From Rickettsia typhi (GTDB lineage: Bacteria; Pseudomonadota; Alphaproteobacteria; Rickettsiales; UBA1997), in the NCBI GenBank assembly GCA_945888585.1, contig CAMDAI010000100.1, positions 1-5,430 of the forward strand: a stretch of 5,430 nt of DNA, read 5' to 3'. Below, one piece after another: positions 1 to 5,430 of the stretch (the stretch's first letter is position 1; every line of letters starts with the position of its first letter). Position numbers and translations under genes: made by a program. The notes under the pieces were generated by a model. The model was given only the letters and a program-made list of their open reading frames with translations. It did not search any database and had not been told where the DNA came from.

Positions 1-660
1 ATTATTAATGAGGAAGAAAAAATCTTGATTGAAAATGATATAAAATATTATTTTGATCCAATTTTAGGTCAAAAAACTGGCTGGTTTTTTGATCAAAGAG
101 AGAATCGTAAATTTATTGCGGGAATCTCCAAAGATAAAGATGTTTTGGATTGTTATTGTTATAATGGTGGTTTTGGCCTTAATGCCAAAAAAGCTGGAGC
201 TAAATCAGTTACTTTCATTGATAGCTCAAAAGAAGCTTTACTAAAAGTTTCAGAAAATGCCAAGTTAAATAATTTAGAAGAAAATTGTAGTTATATCGAG
301 GCTAAAGTTTTTGATGAATTGGAAAATCTAGAAAAGTCAGGAATGCAGTTTGATGTTGTAATTCTTGATCCGCCAGCTTTCATTAAAACTAAAAAAGATT
401 TTTTTTCTGGCATAAGAGGTTATGAAAAGTTAGTTAAAATGGGAGCAAAATTAGTTACTAAAAATGGTTATTTATTTATTGCCAGTTGTTCTCATAATGC
501 TTTATTAAAAGATTTAATTTCCGCTAGTGGAACAGGAATTAATAAAGCTGGAAGAGAAGGAAAAATTATCCGAACTTTTGGTGCTGGAATCGATCATCCA
601 ATTCATCCATTTTTACCGGAAAGTGAATATCTAAAATCAATTACTTATAAGTTAGATTAA
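1..660 (+). CDS. rlmI: RlmI-like 23S rRNA (cytosine-C5) methyltransferase, 5'-truncated by the window edge
   Basis: This is the SAM-dependent methyltransferase domain of an RlmI-family enzyme, which in E. coli makes m5C1962 in 23S rRNA. The frame is open from base 1, so the TTG at 25 is internal and the true start lies upstream. About 219 residues are visible against roughly 396 in E. coli RlmI, so the missing part would be the N-terminal PUA-type RNA-binding region. Visible motifs are GQKTGWFFDQRENR near the start (family pattern GQKTGFFLDQRDNR), SAM motif I VLDCYCYNGGFG at 142-177, motif IV DPPAF at 367-381, and SCSH with a conserved Cys at 487-489. The C-terminus IIRTFGAGIDHPIHPFLPES followed by EYLKSITYKLD is characteristic of the family, so the TAA at 658 is the natural end. 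The gene converges with the minus-strand operon. The family is secure; the exact rRNA target is inferred by homology. Confidence 0.87.
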   Translation: MINEEEKILIENDIKYYFDPILGQKTGWFFDQRENRKFIAGISKDKDVLDCYCYNGGFGLNAKKAGAKSVTFIDSSKEALLKVSENAKLNNLEENCSYIEAKVFDELENLEKSGMQFDVVILDPPAFIKTKKDFFSGIRGYEKLVKMGAKLVTKNGYLFIASCSHNALLKDLISASGTGINKAGREGKIIRTFGAGIDHPIHPFLPESEYLKSITYKLD

Positions 661-688
661 AATCAATCGGAATATAAAGGTGATAATT

Positions 689-760
689 TTACTAAGGTTT
701 TAAAATCTAATAAAACATCAAGTATTGATGAGAAATAATTAGCTAGATTTAGTAATTTTT
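689..760 (+). terminator. Weak nested inverted repeats, possible stop for the plus-strand gene
   Basis: Two 7-base inverted pairs flank the small hairpin: TTACTAA (689-695) with TTAGTAA (749-755), and AAATCTA (703-709) with TAGATTT (744-750). The right arms overlap by two bases, so the two pairings compete. A run of five T (756-760) follows on the plus strand, as would suit a terminator for the RlmI-like gene. The arms are nearly all A-T and far apart, so such repeats could arise by chance here. Confidence 0.2.
711..730 (-). terminator. Candidate intrinsic terminator of the minus-strand operon
   Basis: Read on the minus strand, CATCAA-TAC-TTGATG (716-730) is a perfect 6-bp stem with a 3-base loop, followed at once by TTTTATTAGATTTT. 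It lies 34 bases beyond the U32 gene stop codon. This is the order expected for a Rho-independent terminator, but the stem is short and has only two G-C pairs, so it would be weak. On the plus strand the bases after the hairpin are not T-rich, so it points to the minus-strand genes. Confidence 0.4.
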
Positions 761-763
761 AAT

Positions 764-2371
764 TTACAGCATTTCACCAATCTTTTTAGTCTTTAGTAAT
801 TCTCTGGCTTTTTCATATTTAGCATCATGCCAAAAAATTAAACAGCCATTACATCCTTTTCCACAACACCCTTCAGTTCCAATTCTAGGAGTTTTTGGAC
901 TTACTTCTTGGAGTTGGTTTTCCAGAGAAGATAGATATTTCTCTTTTTTAGAATTATATTTTAATTCAGTGGTATCACCCACTTCCATTTTTTGAGATTG
1001 ATCGTGAAGAATTAAGCGGTTTTTTTCGCTTTCATCTAAAGATTTTTCTTTTCTAATTAAAGTTAGTGGAGGAAGTGATTCTTTTAATTTAGCCTGATCT
1101 TCCAGATGAAAAAGCTTGGATGAAATTTTGAATTTTGGTTTTAATCCTGGATTTACAACTTTTACTTTTTCACCATTTTCGATATTTTCAAATTCATAAA
1201 CTCGCAGCAAAATAACTTCAGTACTGCCAGGAATTAAAAATTCCAAAACATCACCGGATTCAATCCGATTTTTAACATCCAAAATAATATCATCACCAAA
1301 CCAAGCAGAGACTCTTCCGGCATATTCATAAAAAGAAGATGATTTTGTACTGTCATAATCATGGGCTAAATTAGTTAATCTGCCATCATGAAAAGCCAAA
1401 GTATAACCACGATTAGCAATGGAATTTAATTCATCCATATATTTATTGGCATTCCAATTTTCTGGATCTTTGTAGTAATTATCAATGGCCACGCGATAAG
1501 TTCTAGCAACTGTTCCAGCATAATATTCAGTTTTATTTCTACCTTCAACTTTAAGAGAATTTATGCCAATTTTTAAATATTCATCTAATTTGGGCATTAA
1601 ACATAAATCCTTGGAATTAAGAATATATGAGCCATGAACATCTTCTTCAAAAGGCATGAATTCACCTGGACGAATTTCTTCTTCTAAAAAGAAATCAAAT
1701 AAATCTTTATTTTGATCGGTAATTTCAATTTCATGTTCGGTGTTATCTTTTAATTTAATTTTTAATTTGTAACCCCATCTACAACTATGAGCGCAACTGC
1801 CTTGATTGGCACCTCGTTCTGACATAAAATTGGAAAGTAAACAACGACCAGAATAAGTCATGCACATAGAACCGTGAACAAACGCTTCTAATTTAATGTC
1901 TGGACATTTTTCGCGAATTTCTTTGAGTTCTTCAAAAGAAACTTCGCGTGCTAAAACAACTAAACTTGCGCCCTGTTCTTGCCAAAATTGTACGGATAAC
2001 CATGAACAAACATTGGCTTGAGTAGAAATATGAAGCTCCAATTCCGGTGCAGTTTTTTTAACAAAATTAAACACTCCGGGATCGGCAACAATCAAGCCAT
2101 CAGGCTTAACTTTTCTAACCGTTTCAATATATTCTGGAAGTTTTTCAATATCCTTATTATGAGAAAATAAATTGAGAGTTAGATAAACCTTGGCATTTTT
2201 TGAGTGAGCATATTCAATTCCTTCTACTAAATCTTCCAAAGTAAAAGATGATTTGGTGCGTAGCGACATATCTGGTGTGCCGCAATAAACTGCATCTGCA
2301 CCATACATAATTGCCGTTTTAAGCCTATCTAATGAGCCAGCTGGCAATAATAATTCAGGTTTTTTTGCCAT
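764..2371 (-). CDS. trhP: U32-family protein, TrhP/YegQ-like tRNA U34 hydroxylation enzyme with a Cys-rich C-terminal tail
   Basis: This 535-residue protein belongs to the family long called peptidase U32. Its closest characterised type by size and layout is TrhP (YegQ), which uses prephenate to make 5-hydroxyuridine at tRNA position 34. The start fits the family (LLLPAGSLDRLKTAIMYGAD, residues 7-26). The U32 signature spans residues 162-180, E-x-F-x2-G-S-M-C-x4-G-x-C-x-L-S. Cys170, Cys177, Cys193 and Cys257 (in NSKDLC) match the spacing of the four iron-sulfur ligands of UbiU; Cys197 is a further candidate. E. coli YegQ is about 453 residues, so this protein is longer. It ends in an extra segment carrying CCGKGCNGC (Cys502, 503, 507, 510) and a Lys/Glu-rich helix. 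The start ATG lies 2 bases after the ubiG stop. UbiU, which acts in oxygen-independent ubiquinone synthesis, is an alternative suggested by the ubiG neighbour, but UbiU is about 330 residues and pairs with UbiV, which is not seen here. A protease role is unlikely. Confidence 0.75.
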   Translation of the reverse strand: MAKKPELLLPAGSLDRLKTAIMYGADAVYCGTPDMSLRTKSSFTLEDLVEGIEYAHSKNAKVYLTLNLFSHNKDIEKLPEYIETVRKVKPDGLIVADPGVFNFVKKTAPELELHISTQANVCSWLSVQFWQEQGASLVVLAREVSFEELKEIREKCPDIKLEAFVHGSMCMTYSGRCLLSNFMSERGANQGSCAHSCRWGYKLKIKLKDNTEHEIEITDQNKDLFDFFLEEEIRPGEFMPFEEDVHGSYILNSKDLCLMPKLDEYLKIGINSLKVEGRNKTEYYAGTVARTYRVAIDNYYKDPENWNANKYMDELNSIANRGYTLAFHDGRLTNLAHDYDSTKSSSFYEYAGRVSAWFGDDIILDVKNRIESGDVLEFLIPGSTEVILLRVYEFENIENGEKVKVVNPGLKPKFKISSKLFHLEDQAKLKESLPPLTLIRKEKSLDESEKNRLILHDQSQKMEVGDTTELKYNSKKEKYLSSLENQLQEVSPKTPRIGTEGCCGKGCNGCLIFWHDAKYEKARELLKTKKIGEML

Positions 2372-2373
2372 AT

Positions 2374-3081
2374 TTACTTCTTAAAAATCATTACATAATT
2401 AACATCAAGATTATCAGAAATTTTCCAATTGTCTTTTAAAAGGTTATACTCAAATCCATTAGATTTGATTAAATTAAGATTATTTTGAGAGGCAATTTTA
2501 TAAATTTCTGAAGGCTTTAAAAAACTTTTCCAATCATGAGTTCCGCGAGGCAGCCATTTAAGCACATATTCGGCACCGATAATTGCTTTAAGATACGATT
2601 TTACAGTTCGGTTTAATGTGGCAACAAACATTAATCCGTTTGGTTTTAAACAATCACTGGCGGCCGCAATAAAATTATTTACATTGGCAACATGTTCAAT
2701 AATTTCCATTGCTAAAACTGCATCAAATTTTTCTTCAGAATTCGCTAATTTTTCAACATCAATATGACGATAATCAATTTTTAACCCAGAATTAGTAGCA
2801 TGAATTTTTGCAGCCTCAATATTTTTTTGGCCAGCATCGATACCAGTCATGTTAATTCCTAATTTAAATAAAGGTTCAGTAAGTAATCCTCCACCGCATC
2901 CAATATCTAAAATTTTTAAATTTTTTATTTCATTAAAATGACTGACTAATGTATCACGAATATAGCCGATTCTGATTGGATTGAATTTATGTAATGGTTT
3001 GAAACTACCTTTTTCATTCCACCACTGATCTGCAATACTGGTGAATTTTTCAATTTCGGCTGGATTTATTGTTGTGTTCAT
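2374..3081 (-). CDS. ubiG: UbiG, ubiquinone biosynthesis O-methyltransferase
   Basis: UbiG uses S-adenosylmethionine for both O-methylation steps of ubiquinone synthesis and acts at the inner face of the cytoplasmic membrane. The protein has 235 residues, close to the usual 235-250. The N-terminal hallmark ADQWWNEKGSFKPLHKFNP is at residues 17-35. SAM motif I LDIGCGGG is at 58-65, with Asp82 at the expected ribose-binding site, and EIIEHV at 126-131. The segment 165-190, including GAEYVLKWLPRGTHDW, corresponds to the insertion that lets E. coli UbiG bind membrane phospholipid. Phrases such as SGLKIDYR (98-105) and LLTEPL resemble alphaproteobacterial members. Its start has a good AGGAA site, and its stop lies 2 bases before the U32 gene. 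The function implies a ubiquinone-dependent respiratory chain. No missing key residue is apparent. Confidence 0.95.
   Translation of the reverse strand: MNTTINPAEIEKFTSIADQWWNEKGSFKPLHKFNPIRIGYIRDTLVSHFNEIKNLKILDIGCGGGLLTEPLFKLGINMTGIDAGQKNIEAAKIHATNSGLKIDYRHIDVEKLANSEEKFDAVLAMEIIEHVANVNNFIAAASDCLKPNGLMFVATLNRTVKSYLKAIIGAEYVLKWLPRGTHDWKSFLKPSEIYKIASQNNLNLIKSNGFEYNLLKDNWKISDNLDVNYVMIFKK
2377..2382 (-). promoter_or_regulatory. Ribosome binding site of the U32 gene, inside ubiG
   Basis: AAGAAG lies 5 bases before the ATG and is formed by the last two lysine codons of ubiG. Ribosomes ending ubiG would therefore sit on the start site of the next gene, which supports translational coupling and the chosen start. 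Confidence 0.55.
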
Positions 3082-3087
3082 AAATAG

Positions 3088-3092
3088 TTCCT
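3088..3092 (-). promoter_or_regulatory. Ribosome binding site of ubiG
   Basis: AGGAA lies 6 bases before the ubiG ATG, in the 18-base gap after era. It is the clearest Shine-Dalgarno sequence in the operon and supports the chosen start. Confidence 0.65.
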
Positions 3093-3099
3093 AAATAAA

Positions 3100-3999
3100 C
3101 TAATTAGATGTTGGCTCGTAATTATAATTTTCCTGATCGGCCATCCAATCATCTTTAATTTTTACAAATAAAAATAGATGAACTTTGGCATTAACTAATT
3201 TACCAATATCTTCTCGGGCTTCGCTGCCAATTTCTTTAAGCAAACTACCTTTTTTACCAACTACAATCATTTTTTGGCTTTCTTTTAGAACGTAAATAGT
3301 TTGATGAATTTTAACATCGCCATTATTTAAATTTTCCCATGAATCGGTTTTAACGCAAAGCGAATAAGGTAAATCTTGATATAATTTTACAAATAGTTTT
3401 TCTCGGGTAATTTCTGAAGCAAGAAATTTTAATGGAGCATCAGAAATATCATCAGGATTAAACTGCCAATCACCTGGCTTGGCAATTGATAATAAATATT
3501 TTTTTAAATCCACCACACCATCACCGCTTAATGCCGAAATTACAAAAATTTTATCTAAGCCAAGTTCAATAAATTTAGACATCATTACTAAAAGAGTTTC
3601 CTTTTGTACTAAATCAACTTTGTTAATGACAATGATTGGCTTGATTTCATGCTTAGTTAAATCTTCTAAAATTTTTTTAATATTTACCGCAAAACCTTTA
3701 GTGGCATCAACTAAAAGACAGCAAATATCTGCTTCACGAATGGCCTGCCAAGCAGATTTAACAATTAATCTTTCCAGTAAACGCTCTTTGCTTGGCAAAA
3801 ATAATCCAGGCGTATCGATAAAAACTAATTGAGTATTACCCTCTGCCATAATGCCTTTGATGGCATTTCTGGTAGTCTGAACTTTTGGTGAAACAATTGA
3901 AACTTTTTCTCCAACCAAAAAATTAGTTAAGGTTGATTTTCCAGCATTAGGAGTGCCAAGCAGGGCAATAAAGCTGCATTTTTGTTCTTTATTTACCAT
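3100..3999 (-). CDS. era: Era, ribosome-assembly GTPase
   Basis: Era is an essential GTPase that binds the 3' end of 16S rRNA and helps mature the 30S subunit. The 299-residue protein is of normal length. All GTPase motifs are present: G1 GTPNAGKST (15-23), G2 at Thr42-Thr43 in QTTRN, G3 DTPG (62-65), G4 NKVD (126-129) and G5 SAL (155-157). The C-terminal KH domain has its RNA-binding GKKG loop at 248-251, followed by GSEAREDIGKLVNAKVHLFL, typical of Era. A short tail after the conserved DDW (283-285) is ordinary. The start overlaps the end of DAHP synthase by 11 bases, and a GGA motif 6 bases before the ATG lies within that gene. In many proteobacteria era sits in an rnc-era-recO cluster; here it lies between DAHP synthase and ubiG. 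It ends in TAG, while its minus-strand neighbours end in TAA. Confidence 0.97.
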   Translation of the reverse strand: MVNKEQKCSFIALLGTPNAGKSTLTNFLVGEKVSIVSPKVQTTRNAIKGIMAEGNTQLVFIDTPGLFLPSKERLLERLIVKSAWQAIREADICCLLVDATKGFAVNIKKILEDLTKHEIKPIIVINKVDLVQKETLLVMMSKFIELGLDKIFVISALSGDGVVDLKKYLLSIAKPGDWQFNPDDISDAPLKFLASEITREKLFVKLYQDLPYSLCVKTDSWENLNNGDVKIHQTIYVLKESQKMIVVGKKGSLLKEIGSEAREDIGKLVNAKVHLFLFVKIKDDWMADQENYNYEPTSN

Positions 4000-5344
4000 T
4001 TATTTCCGATTGTAATTCTTCAGCTATTAAAAATGCCAATTCTAAGCTTTGTGATGAGTTAAGTCTTGGGTCGCAGTGAGTGTGATAGCGATCTTTTAAA
4101 TTGGTTTCAGAAATTTCCTGATTTCCACCTAAGCACTCAGTAACATTTTGACCTGTCATTTCAAAATGAATACCACCAGCATTGGTTCCAATTCCTCGAT
4201 GAATTTGAAAGAATAATTTAATTTCAGCTAAAATATCGTCAAATTTTCTAGTTTTATAACCATTGGAAGATTTGATAGTATTGCCATGCATAGGGTCACA
4301 AGACCATAAAACATTACGCCCTTCACTTTTTACTAATTCAACTAATTTTGGTAAATGACTTTCGATTTTACCTGCTCCCATTCTTGAAATTAAGGTAATG
4401 CGGCCGGCTTCATTAGTTGGATTTAAAATATCAAGAAGCTTGATTAAATCATCACCAGAAATGGTTGGACCAACTTTAAATCCAATTGGATTTTTAATGC
4501 CTCGCATAAACTCGACATGAGCTTCATCCGGAGATCTGGTTCTATCACCAATCCACAACATATGAGCGCTTAAATCATAATAATCACCACTAATCTTTCT
4601 GGTAAATGCTTGTTCATAGTTAAGCAATAAAGCTTCGTGAGAAGTATAAAACCTTGCACTTTTTAATTGAGTCATTTCACCGGAGTTTAAACCGCAGGCA
4701 TCCATGAAAGATAAAGCCTGATTAACATCGCTAATCAACATTTCAATATCATGTTTTTTATGATTCAAATTTAGAGCAAATTCTTCATTCCATTTATTAA
4801 TATTTTTTAGATCAGCATAGCCACCAATTGCCAAAGATCGAATGTGATTTAAAGTTGCGGCAGAATGAAAATAAGCCTCAATTAGTTTTTTAGGATTACA
4901 CTCTCTGGCTTCTTTGGTAAATTCGATTGAATTAATGATATCACCGCGATAACTTGGCAAAGTAACTCCATCAATAGTTTCAAAATCATCTGACCTTGGT
5001 TTAGCATATTGACCAGCAATTCTGCCAACTTTAACTACCGGCTTTTTAAGCCCATACATTAAAGCTACGGTCATTTGTAAAATGGTTCTAAAAAAACTTT
5101 GAACATTGTAATAATTAAACTCAGCAAAACTTTCAGCACAATCGCCACCTTGCAACAAAAAGGCTTGACCATTTGCGGCTTTGGCTAATTCAGTTTTTAA
5201 AGTATTAATTTCATCAATAGAAACTAGTGGGGGAAAAGCGGCTAGGGATCTCTCTGTATCTTTTAATTGGTGTAAATCATTATATATAGGCTGTTGCTTG
5301 ATAGGAAATTTCCTCCAAGAATCAACATTCCAAGTTTTACTCAT
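3989..5344 (-). CDS. Class II 3-deoxy-D-arabino-heptulosonate 7-phosphate (DAHP) synthase
   Basis: This enzyme condenses phosphoenolpyruvate with erythrose 4-phosphate, the first step of the shikimate pathway to chorismate. Its 451 residues place it in the class II (plant-like) family, not the AroF/G/H class I family. The predicted metal ligands are Cys69 (in GGDCAES), His353 (DPMHGNT), Glu395 (HFEMTGQNVTEC) and Asp425 (THCDPRLN). Arg108 in VGRIAGQYAKPRS, Lys290 in GFKVGPT and Arg321 in SRMGAGK fit the phosphoenolpyruvate site. Spacings of 39, 284, 42 and 30 between Cys69, Arg108 or His353, Glu395 and Asp425 closely follow the M. tuberculosis enzyme. The N-terminus before Cys69 is about 18 residues shorter than in that enzyme, so its N-terminal extension appears to be absent. 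The start is supported by the family-like opening TWNVDSWRKFPIKQQPIY, although no clear Shine-Dalgarno sequence precedes it. It leads the operon and overlaps era. Gene names for this family vary, so no symbol is given. Confidence 0.96.
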   Translation of the reverse strand: MSKTWNVDSWRKFPIKQQPIYNDLHQLKDTERSLAAFPPLVSIDEINTLKTELAKAANGQAFLLQGGDCAESFAEFNYYNVQSFFRTILQMTVALMYGLKKPVVKVGRIAGQYAKPRSDDFETIDGVTLPSYRGDIINSIEFTKEARECNPKKLIEAYFHSAATLNHIRSLAIGGYADLKNINKWNEEFALNLNHKKHDIEMLISDVNQALSFMDACGLNSGEMTQLKSARFYTSHEALLLNYEQAFTRKISGDYYDLSAHMLWIGDRTRSPDEAHVEFMRGIKNPIGFKVGPTISGDDLIKLLDILNPTNEAGRITLISRMGAGKIESHLPKLVELVKSEGRNVLWSCDPMHGNTIKSSNGYKTRKFDDILAEIKLFFQIHRGIGTNAGGIHFEMTGQNVTECLGGNQEISETNLKDRYHTHCDPRLNSSQSLELAFLIAEELQSEINGK

Positions 5345-5392
5345 ATTTAATAATCAAATAAACTTATTGAAAATGCTTTCGCGAGGCCTTAT
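5345..5392 (-). promoter_or_regulatory. Leader of the operon without a clear ribosome binding site
   Basis: Between the likely -10 box and the ATG of DAHP synthase there are about 48 bases. The 18 bases just before the start, TTTATTTGATTATTAAAT, contain no purine-rich Shine-Dalgarno motif. A GC-rich patch, AGGCCT (5384-5389) abutting the palindrome TCGCGA (5379-5384), stands out in otherwise AT-rich DNA near the expected transcription start. It could be a protein-binding site, but this is speculative. Confidence 0.3.
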
Positions 5393-5420
5393 ATTCTGTA
5401 CAAATAAACAAAATTGTCAA
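5393..5420 (-). promoter_or_regulatory. Sigma-70-type promoter of the DAHP synthase operon
   Basis: On the minus strand a perfect -35 box TTGACA (5415-5420) is followed after 16 bases by CAGAAT (5393-5398), which matches TATAAT at four of six positions including the important A2 and T6. A better -10 match, TATAAG at 5388-5393, would need a 21-base spacer, longer than usual. The predicted transcript start is near 5386, giving a leader of about 42 bases. Confidence 0.55.
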
Positions 5421-5430
5421 ATCATCTCTT

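Larger units (their letters stand above)
661..763. other. Convergent intergenic region
   Basis: This gap separates the 3' ends of two converging genes. It is AT-rich and contains a perfect 6-bp hairpin and several weaker inverted repeats, listed separately. I see no RNA gene or independent reading frame with a start and ribosome binding site. The plus-strand frame of the upstream methyltransferase stays open for 25 codons after its stop, which is probably chance in such AT-rich sequence. Confidence 0.7.
764..5344 (-). other. Probable four-gene operon: DAHP synthase - era - ubiG - U32/trhP
   Basis: Four genes are read in the same direction with an 11-base overlap (3989-3999), an 18-base gap (3082-3099) and a 2-base gap (2372-2373). 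No room exists for internal terminators between them, and the only promoter-like sequence I can point to is upstream of the first gene. The ribosome binding sites of era and of the U32 gene lie inside the last codons of the preceding gene, which suggests translational coupling. Co-transcription is inferred from spacing. Confidence 0.8.

Noticed and set aside
25..27. TTG as start of the RlmI-like gene
   Set aside because: The frame is open back to base 1, and the conserved methyltransferase domain begins right there, so the N-terminal domains must lie outside the window.
399..406. Run of eight T in the RlmI-like gene as a possible frameshift or slippage site
   Set aside because: Family motifs on both sides, DPPAF before and GIRGYEKL and SCSH after, are in the same frame, so the gene is intact here.
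764..2371. Annotation of the U32 protein as a collagenase-like protease
   Set aside because: The family name is historical. The characterised relatives TrhP, RlhA and UbiU/UbiV take part in RNA or quinone hydroxylation, and the conserved residues are cysteines suited to an iron-sulfur cluster.
3479..3832. Plus-strand open frame of 117 codons antisense to era
   Set aside because: It lies wholly inside era, which has all its GTPase and KH motifs. The translated peptide is Ser/Lys/Ile-rich, matches no family I know, and looks like the mirror of AT-rich coding sequence.
1..5430. Mobile element, CRISPR array, toxin-antitoxin pair, tRNA or a new defence system
   Set aside because: I saw no array-like direct repeats, transposase or recombinase motifs, cloverleaf sequence or unassigned gene. 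The genes account for nearly all the window and are conserved housekeeping families.

Overview
The window is AT-rich and holds five housekeeping genes. The families suggest a proteobacterium that makes ubiquinone, most likely an AT-rich alphaproteobacterium: UbiG, Era and the RlmI-like C-terminus all read like the alphaproteobacterial forms of these families. A gene for the first step of aromatic synthesis argues against a typical Rickettsia, which lacks the shikimate pathway. I cannot place it more precisely from sequence alone.

Layout. Positions 1-660 (+) hold the C-terminal two thirds or so of an RlmI-type rRNA cytosine methyltransferase, cut by the window edge. A roughly 100-base gap between converging genes (661-763) contains a small perfect hairpin and weaker inverted repeats, probably transcription stops. 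Everything from 764 to 5344 lies on the minus strand and looks like one operon, read from right to left: class II DAHP synthase, era, ubiG, then a U32-family (TrhP/YegQ-like) protein. Junctions are tight: an 11-base overlap, an 18-base gap and a 2-base gap. A perfect TTGACA -35 box sits upstream of DAHP synthase near the right edge.

How the genes may work together. DAHP synthase commits carbon to chorismate. UbiG performs both O-methylations of ubiquinone, whose ring derives from chorismate. TrhP proteins use prephenate, made from chorismate, to hydroxylate U34 of tRNAs. Era assembles the 30S subunit and the converging RlmI-like gene modifies 23S rRNA. The operon thus joins entry into aromatic metabolism with two chorismate-dependent outputs and ribosome biogenesis. 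That link is inference; it may be only housekeeping clustering.

I found no mobile element, CRISPR array, tRNA or rRNA gene, and no sign of a new defence or other exotic system. The points most worth a second look are the extra Cys-rich tail on the U32 protein, the unusual operon partners of era, and the leader upstream of DAHP synthase.
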